From Syngnathus acus (lineage: Eukaryota > Chordata > Actinopteri > Syngnathiformes > Syngnathidae), in the NCBI RefSeq assembly GCF_901709675.1, contig NC_051095.1, positions 4,897,956 through 4,961,955 of the forward strand: a DNA stretch of 64,000 nt, written 5' to 3'. A program made the position numbers and the translations under genes. The notes beneath the pieces are model-generated. The model made no database searches and was not told the DNA's origin. It worked only from the letters and a program-made list of their open reading frames with translations. Position 1 is the first letter of the stretch, and the number at the start of each line of letters is the position of its first letter. Of this stretch, positions 56,213-64,000 are shown piece after piece.

Positions 56213-56790
56213 ATCCTTTTTTACATCCCCCCCAGTACCAACATTGAATTTCCATATTTGCTCAATCCCCTGCTCCCAAAGCCGTAAAAACAAGTACCTG
56301 CGGAAATTATTGATTTGCATCTGTTTACCTCTGCCGTAAGTATCCCGACGGTGCCGTCGTACACGTCTGTACTTTATTTTGTTTTTATTTTCATTATATC
56401 CCTAAGCCGGGGCGAGAACGAGGGAGGCTGCAATCTCGTTCCGCCCTCCGCTGGATTTTTTACGTTAAAAATGAGCATCAGGCACTACAGTGGCGATATT
56501 TGATTTTAAAGGTGCAAAGTAAGATGTGCTGAAATTGCAAAATTGTATTTACTAATGTCTCTGCTTCTGATTGGCTGACATGACCTCATAGTCACAGGCA
56601 TCCTTTTACATCAGATTTACATATTTGTTAAATTGTACTGCTCCCATAGCTGTAAAAACAACTGCCTGCAGAAATGATTGATTTGCATCTGTTTATCTCT
56701 CCCGTACGCAAACCTTTTCTCCTTTTTTTTTCGCGGGAGGACGCAGGGGGGCTGCAATGTGGTTGCACCCTCCCCTGAAGTTTTATTTAC
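56213..56790. repeat. local duplication (period 368 bp) holding a POU octamer in each copy
   Basis: About 56221-56460 and 56597-56790 align through GCTCCCA-AGC-GTAAAAACAA and GAAAT-ATTGATTTGCATC-TGTTTA-CTCT-CCGTA; each then has GGGGCTGCAAT / GGAGGCTGCAAT followed by a CCCTCC box. The octamer ATTTGCAT is exact at 56313-56320 and 56681-56688. Confidence 0.7.
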
Positions 56791-58619
56791 AAGCCCAGTC
56801 TGGCAATAAAGAGTGCAATTTATGACTTACTTTTTAATTAGAAATAATGTCTTGTAGCGTTTAAGTGATGGATGGTTTAATCAATATATAGAGCGAGCCG
56901 GGCCGATGATCAACGTCCCCGCCGAGTAGCCTAACTTAACACTTTACCTTTCAGGAGAAATATGCACTGTTGACTTTCTTTTCTCGCTCCGCTTGTCCGT
57001 CATCACTGTCGAGTGAATCAAGCTTGCCCTGTCATGGCGTATTTAAGCAAATATGCAACCTCAATGAAAGCTTTTTTGCGGAGGCGGCGGCTTTAAGAAG
57101 GACAACTTCTTGACGCCGCATCGGCTTCAATGCGATGTGACAAGCTGGGAGGAATTTTCTTCATATTGGACTCGCGCTGGCGGTTGCTAGTTACTTTCTG
57201 AAAAAATTCATGAGAAGTAGCAAAAATGCTCAATGGAGACTTCTTCCTTTGGTTAGAAGCTTAAATTAATAAGATGCATAACATTAATTGGAAGGATAGC
57301 CTCAGTAAGATGGAGCCACATAGTCTTTCTTAATAAGGCACATAGCAGTATCTCAAATCGTCTTTCCTCATTGAAATGAATGGAAATGCCATTAATCTGT
57401 TCCAGCCTTTCTTCCTCAATTACACAAATGTTTGATTTAGTTTTATAAACAGCAAAAATAGCACTCCAAACTTTGTTGTGCTGAGTTGACACTCACTTGG
57501 AAATCTTTTGTGTGCCCTTTTTGGCCACCGGGTGGCAGTACAGTTCGTGCATGTACGGTACAATCATGCAAAAACAAACAAAGTAGACTCGACTTCTTTC
57601 ACTACTACTCAGTAAATTGCTGTTATATTAGTTGTCTTTTATAGAGGGTTAAGAATACATGCCTGTCAGTATTTTTGCATTGTCTGTCTGCATGTGTTGC
57701 TTCACTGTTTGTGTTCAAGTTTAACCGTAATGCAAGGTTAGCGAGGGGCTGTGTAAATCTTTGTGTTGTATATCTAGTGTGAAAGTAAACCTGAACTGCC
57801 AATGGTAATTACTTTAATATTATATTTATTATTCGTAAGGAGCGTTGGTAAGATGTGAGGTGAAATGTAGCAGACCACCTAGTTAAAAGCTAACAGATGA
57901 GCTAATTTTAGCCACATGGACACAAGCCGGCGAGTATCACCCTTCCTTAAAGACCAAACACAACGGCTTGCTTTCACCCTGCTTAGCGTTGCGTTCACCG
58001 CCCCGAGCCTTAATAAGAAACATGACACAGATCCTCAACTATGCTCTAGTCAATGCTTAACTGACCCCGCGCCGTCTTGACCCGGCCTTTTAGTTCTCTC
58101 CGCCATTCCTCCTTCTGCTGAGTTTATCAGTCGTCTTTTGTGCAACTTTAGTGTGCAGATAAGCCGTATATTGGTGCCGGGGTTACTCACGTCTGTCTTT
58201 GTTCATTCATCAGAATCCCACTAATTCCCTCCCGGAAAAGCGTGTTTTCCCCAGAATGCAGGTGTTGCGGCGTACGCAGGGCACGCCTGATCTGTCCCGT
58301 GCAAACATTTAGTCACCAGCGCCAGCTTTTGTATTCCCGTCGAGCTCGGTTAAACCCCCGCTCAATATGTACACGCTCGGTGGAGAGTACACATGGCTAA
58401 TCTCATTGACGGTGTAAAAACATTCGGCTGATAGGTATGCAGCGTGAGCCCGTGATGACAGACGAAATTTCTTCCGCTTTTGTCAAACGCGCACCTGCGT
58501 TATTTCAGGCTGCAAAGACACGCAGCGAAAAATCATTCCCATGTTTGTTCAGAATTTAACTTGCATACACACAATATATTTGCATTAAATCTTGAAGAAA
58601 TGTTTCATTGATGTCATTT
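56791..58619. other. non-coding, mostly non-repetitive
   Basis: No gene or transposon recognised; balanced composition, particularly 57000-57180 and 57900-58530. Confidence 0.45.
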
Positions 58620-58875
58620 TTATGCGATAAATAAAATAAAATCTATCAGTTATTTTTCCCCCAAATAAGAAAGAAAGAAGAATGAAATAAATAATATAAA
58701 TAAAATAATATAAAATAATATAAATAATAATAAAATAATAAGATAATACGATAAATAATATAAAATAATAATAATGAAATAATTTCTTAATTTTAAAAAG
58801 AAAAAGAAAATATCAGAAAGAAAAGTCAGTCCGTTTTTTAGATTTTTTTTAAATATTAAAAAAAAAAAAAGTATT
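58620..58875. repeat. A/T-rich AATAATA / AAATAA low-complexity tract
   Basis: Repetition of AATAATAT and AAATAATA units, then poly-A. Confidence 0.9.
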
Positions 58876-61800
58876 GATAAGCTCATAAGCTCATGATAAA
58901 TATATCAACTAGTTAACAGCTGATGGTCTGTTTCCGAATACACAGTAAGCACTGAAAGTTGGGCCGGTCTAATCGGCGTCCGCATTGTCCGTGACGCCCG
59001 ATCGTGTTTCTTCTCTTTTATCAAGCAGAGAACAAAAGAGGAACGTCTCGCGCTCAGTTTTTTGTTGTTGTCGTTACGTTTTGTCTTTGGGCCGTGTAAT
59101 AGCATCCCCTTGACAATAATTGGGTGTGAATGAAACACTTGTGCTGGCCTCCAGTAAGGTTCACACAAAAAAGGCGGAGCGGCGCGTTGGTTGAACGGAC
59201 AAATGCTCGCAATGCAGGAGCTCCCGGAGATTGATTGAGAGGTTTTGGCGGGGGCTTAATTGCGCCGCGCGCCATCTGCCTGGCTTCCGGAACCTGCCGG
59301 GCATGTGACAGGTTCCAGCGGAGTCGCTGACGAGCAGATGTCCTCGCCGACGACATCGTTCGTTCTTACTTTACCTTCTCGTTTTTCACCAATCAGGAAA
59401 TGTCTTGAATCGAAACCGAGAGAAACGGATCGGGGACGAGCTGACATTTGTTCGAAGCACGGCATGAATACGATGAATCAGATTTGGTCTCAATAAGGCG
59501 CATTGGTAGGCACATGGCTTGAGTTTAATGTAATTTGCTGAAGCAAAACAGTTTGTGTTGTTTCTATTAGTGCTGCCATTGATGGGAAGCATTTGCATAA
59601 ATCAAAGCCCCCCCCTCCTCCGCACTCAGATTCAGTTATGCCATAGAGATGATTGGCAGATGAATTTACTAAAAAATCCTCAATCAATACATTAATTTCC
59701 TGGCAGAGTGACGGCCGTCTTGGGAGATGTGCTCAAATGGCAACATTTTTTTACTCTAATCAGGAGAACCCAAAGGAAATTCCAAATGCAAATGGCTATC
59801 AGGATTTTCAATGTGTGCTTTTCTACGTGCTGATGTCCCTGTGTTGTTTCACAAAATGGATTCTTTCGCTCTTCAGCTCTACTCTATTATGTTTTTGTTT
59901 TTTTTGCCTCACCAGAATAAAAAGAATGCTGGGAGCCACCTGACTGGATGCCAACTGTCCGGCTGGGCATTTCCAAATAAGGTAATTAATCGCATTTGCA
60001 TCCCGAATCTAAATAATACATTTAATTAAATAAATTTAATACATTTAATTAAAAATATTAGTGCTATGTGATCACCCCTCCCCAAAAAAGACATAGAATT
60101 AAAACATGATATTGAATACAATACGACTTTTTTTATAGCAGATTTATGAACTAAAAACGTTTAACTGAACAATAGACTAGGGAAACATCTATAAAAATTT
60201 AATTGAAAGTACACTATATTTGTAAAGTGAAAATAAAATAAAATGTGTGCTGTGAGTACAAGTATAATAAAATGTAATCGAAGTCAACAAACTAATATCA
60301 CTGCACATGATTAATAATACGTACAATTTAAGAAATAAAATTCATGCTGTGTTTTTTAAAAAAAATTGCTACTTCATGAAATAAAATATAATTAAATTCC
60401 ATTATAAACAATTATATATATTTTTTGTAAAAATCATCTTTTTGTCCATCAGTCCCAAAGGCTGCTCGGCCTGCACACTGCAGCCGCTCCGGTCATTACT
60501 ATTCAGCAGATGCACTGTTTGGCACAAGGACAAAAAAAAAGTTTGCATAATTTATTCAAAGCTGTCGTGAGTGTTTGAAAAATGGCATGTGGCTTTTTAA
60601 CTAAATACTATAGACAGACTCTGGCCCGCACATATAACTGGAGAAAACTTCATTCGTCTGCTACTGGTGGAATTGATTCAAGTTCCTGAATTTGACGTGG
60701 CGTCTCTTTCAGTCTCGTTGCTCGTCTCGGAAAGTTGCCCTTTGTCCTTCTGCATTCAAATGGCTTGTGTGAGGGGACCGTGTTGGCCAGTGCGATAATA
60801 AAAGCAGAATCGTTTTTCCATTGACCAAATAATAGAGGAGAAGACGGCGCGTATTGTATTTAAGTCTACGAATGCAGCTACACAGCCGCTACGATTTCCA
60901 TTAGGTGACATTATAAGCCGGCTATGTCGATACAAATACAGCATTATTAACTTTACAAAGGAACGCAATTTAAAATATAATATTATTAAATGCATTCTTG
61001 CGCAAGCTAAGGAGCAATAAATAAGTCTACAATCTTTGCCTGGGCTCGAATCAGCTCAACTACAATATTTCGCCTCTGGCAGTGGAATGAAATGGGCTTT
61101 TAAAATCCTAAAGCAGACGTTTCCTCGGGGAGAGGCGCATAAAACTGTTCCCGGAGCATTCAGGTGTGTCCGTAGAAATGTGTCGGCGTAAATCCGGTTT
61201 TTCATAATCGCCCCGAGCCGTTTCAGCCACGCTGAGGTGTTCCCGATGGAACAATGTCGGACATATCTGGTTGCGGTGTGACACAATGTCAAACAATCCT
61301 CCGGTTTCCTGCTTTGAAAAGAGCAAACTGGCTTCTGTGGCATCCAAGCCCTTGAAATTGGAGTCGTAATTGCTCCTCACTTACTTCCAGGTCAAGTCGG
61401 GCCTCAAGAGATGTACTTTGCCTTGTTTATTTCTATTGTGCCAGCTACCTGTCAAATGGCACAATGGAAACGTCATTGTGTAGAACTTCGCATAAATTAC
61501 AGGACGCGTACGTTGCTTGCGTCAACAAGAATCATTCCGACTTCTTTTTTAACTGTGACTTAGGTCTCTATGTCAGGGACGACATCTTTCACAATCTGGA
61601 GGAATTTTTTTTTATCTCGCCTTCCCGAAAGAACCTTGACACGGCGGAGCAATACAGCGCCCGTAATAATTGCGAAGAAGGAACCAAGCGCTCGATTTAT
61701 CAGTCAATTTACGTTAACACTCTCACCTGTGATCGGAAGCTCGGGGTTGTGACGGAAGGAACAAGATCTGGGATACAAGCCGCCGAAATGAGTTTCGTCC

Positions 61801-63140
61801 GCGGGATGTCGTGGCTCTCGCTTAGAGATAAGGGGGCAAATCGTCGGTCATCCGGGAACGGCTCGGAGTACGGCTGTTACTTCTCGGTATCGAGATCTGG
61901 ATCACGTGGTTGGGACGCCTCCCAGACATGTCCCACCGGGACCAGACCCGAAGGTCGCACTGTGATTCTCAATTGGCGTTTTTGTCCGTTTTTGTCATCA
62001 GTCACGGCAACGAATAATTTTCCTGTTGAAAGATTTTGCACGGAATACCCGAATGATGTTCTTGTCAATTACTCATCAGTTGGTGTTTAGTGAAGCCTTG
62101 GCTGGGAAAATATGCCAAGATTCATTTTGGAAAGACATCAAAGTAGGCGGGGTGAACAAGTACACAGCTGTTCCAATTTACAAAGAGGGTTCATAGGAAG
62201 TACAGTCTTAGGAAGACCAGATTTGGTGACTTCACCAGAACTGCGTTCTTCACGGTGAGGTGTTTCTCGGCAGGCCTGGCAGCGTTTTGGATGAAGTGGG
62301 AAGTCCGGGATTCTCGGCTTTGGTTGCCGCCCTTGAGACCTGACCCTGGGTCAAAATATGGATGGATTGATTTTATGAATTTCTGATGTAGACTGGTTCA
62401 AAGTCTTTTCAGGCATAGCCTCTTGAGAGTTTGACTCGTGATAGATATGTCTACGGAATTTCATGTAGCAAAGTGAAATTGCCTTCAAGCACTGATTTTG
62501 GTGTTTTGAGAAAAACAAAATAGTGATTTGAAGAGGAAAGACACACTCGGATTACTTCAGGGGTGCCAAAATCTCAATCAATTTGGACACGGAGCAGAGA
62601 CCGGTCTCACCAAGCGACTGGCACGGAATTCCTTAACCAGTTGGTTGGGATGGGGAGGGGGGTTGTTGTTGGAGGCGGGGGGTCTCTGACAGACGTCCAA
62701 CACACACACAGCTGACGCCTCAGGCTGGCAAGTGGAATAACATCATCTCGTATTGCCAGGGAAATATCTCCATCGGGAGGGGCAGGAAGTGTGGGGAGAA
62801 TTCGAGACGGGACAGTTCGGCGACTCGTCGGCAGACAAATTGAACGGCGACATCAGAAAAAAGCCTCTCTCTGCGAGAATGATGATAGCCACGTCTCATT
62901 AAAAGATGAATTAAAGCCCATCCCGCTAAAAATCTGTTACCATCTCCAAAGTTGAGCGGCGCCATCGAGTGTGATGGATACTCCCGCAACGAGATTGGAA
63001 AATGAGTGATGGGTCGCGGCCGACGGGGGAGCGGCGACCTGAGCGGCATCAATTTGGGAACTTGTTTTGAGACAATTTATCGCTGGGATGACTGCGTGTC
63101 AGAGCTCAAGAACAAAAGACTACAAGGAAGCCTGTAGACT
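58876..63140. other. non-coding
   Basis: No gene. AT-rich 60000-60420; otherwise complex sequence. The 208-codon open frame 61464-62090 is discussed under rejected items. Confidence 0.45.
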
Positions 63141-63420
63141 AGGAAATCTTTTGAATTTATTTACCCAACCTTTATTTGGGCAGGTACGGGAAATTGAGAA
63201 AGAATTTCCACATGGACCTGCCAGCACACAGTGGAGTTGAGCAAAAGGAATAAAAATAGAAAAATAAATAAAAATAAAATATAGTAAAATAGAAATAAAT
63301 AAAAATAAGTAAAATAAATAAAAACAAATACAATAAATAAATTAAAAGAAAACATACCAAAAATAAATAATAAATTATAATAAGTAAAAATAAAACATAC
63401 TAAATAAAAACAGACAACAA
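63141..63420. repeat. dispersed-repeat fragment plus (AAAT/AAATAAAAAT)n tract
   Basis: 63159-63230 (TTTACCCAACCTTTATTTGG...) resembles a common fish dispersed repeat end; 63245-63415 is an imperfect A-rich tetranucleotide array. Confidence 0.65.
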
Positions 63421-64000
63421 AATGTACAGGTGTGTGTCACAATGATACTGTAAGTAACATAATGTAATTTTTTTATTTTAATGAATGACAAAGAGCCTTC
63501 CTGGGCCGGCGCGACAACAATGAATGATATTTGACGTAATTACATTTCAGTAATTAATCCCACAGCTTCTCAGTTGAGCTCTTCAGCATTCACACGCAAT
63601 TTATGACGAAAGTGCATTCTTTTGTTGATTGATTCATTTGGCCGCGCTCTCACCGGAATAAACGACTGCACATTTTCGTCAGCGTTGCGCTCCTCAGTGC
63701 TGGCCCGATGCAATTAGCGCCTCCCTGGCTTCAAGTGGGCCTAACATTTGTTTGTGGCACAAGTGGACCTGTAGAACCACACCGGAGTGCAATTAGGGAC
63801 TTGGACTCGGTTGGAATCAAATGTGCGGCGGCCCTCATGGACAAGATTACCTCTTATTCTTTCCAGTTTAATCCCTGAGCCCTCGTTTGTATCAATCCAA
63901 ATCCTTTTCTCCAATTCCATGTTGTGCATTTTTAATGGCGGAGACGGCAGCAGAAGGGCCTAATTCGCCTCGTTCGCTTTGAGCCCGGGGCCAGAGCAGC
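63421..64000. other. non-coding window edge
   Basis: Complex sequence with no recognised gene or repeat up to the end of the window. Confidence 0.45.

Noticed and set aside
61464-62090. 208-codon open frame on the plus strand
   Set aside because: It has no recognisable domain, no splice or promoter context, contains phenylalanine and polar residues in no family pattern, and lies in a gene-free region. One chance frame of this size in 64 kb of six-frame sequence is unsurprising. Transcript evidence or conservation of synonymous-site pattern would change this.

Overview
The window is vertebrate nuclear DNA, almost certainly from a teleost fish. Genes are split into many short exons with GT-AG introns, polyadenylation signals follow the coding ends, and introns are compact (an Mpdz gene that occupies a very large locus in mammals spans about 20 kb here). 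The non-coding DNA is AT-rich and full of fish-type MITEs and microsatellites. There is no bacterial, phage or CRISPR content.

Left part (1-15.8 kb). Position 89-277 is the last coding exon of a plus-strand gene I do not recognise. A 3 kb non-coding gap follows, ending in a promoter with a textbook MITF M-box. Next is a complete seven-coding-exon tyrosinase-related protein 1 gene (tyrp1, 3656-6841, 522 aa, all six copper histidines present). A two-exon lurap1l gene follows on the same strand (8254-9796, 196 aa). The interval 9.8-15.5 kb is intergenic.

Middle part (15.8-36.6 kb, minus strand). This is a complete mpdz (MUPP1) gene, tail-to-tail with lurap1l. I assembled 42 coding exons whose lengths sum to 5592 nt in one open frame (1863 aa). 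They encode an N-terminal L27 domain and 12 PDZ domains. The domain matching mammalian PDZ9 is absent, and no trace of it remains in the intron where it should lie. Two very short frame-preserving exons (42 nt in PDZ6, 15 nt in PDZ11) look like cassette microexons, and one further linker exon is a weaker candidate. The order tyrp1-lurap1l-mpdz matches human 9p23, where MPDZ is followed by a large desert before NFIB.

Right part (36.6-64 kb). I find no gene. It holds several MITE families (one inverted pair 5 kb apart, a hAT-type element with a perfect 8-bp target-site duplication), degenerate TTAGGG-like DNA, tandem arrays, a LINE-like 3' tail, microsatellites, and long stretches of non-repetitive sequence that could hold enhancers. 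The best regulatory candidate is a locally duplicated block around 56.2-56.8 kb that keeps a perfect POU octamer in both copies.

Functionally, tyrp1 is a melanosomal enzyme, lurap1l a cytoplasmic adaptor and mpdz a junctional/synaptic scaffold. They share a locus but no pathway that I can show, although Tyrp1 ends in a class-I-like PDZ ligand. Exon boundaries were deduced by eye from splice consensus, reading frame and recalled mammalian homologues; no alignment was run.
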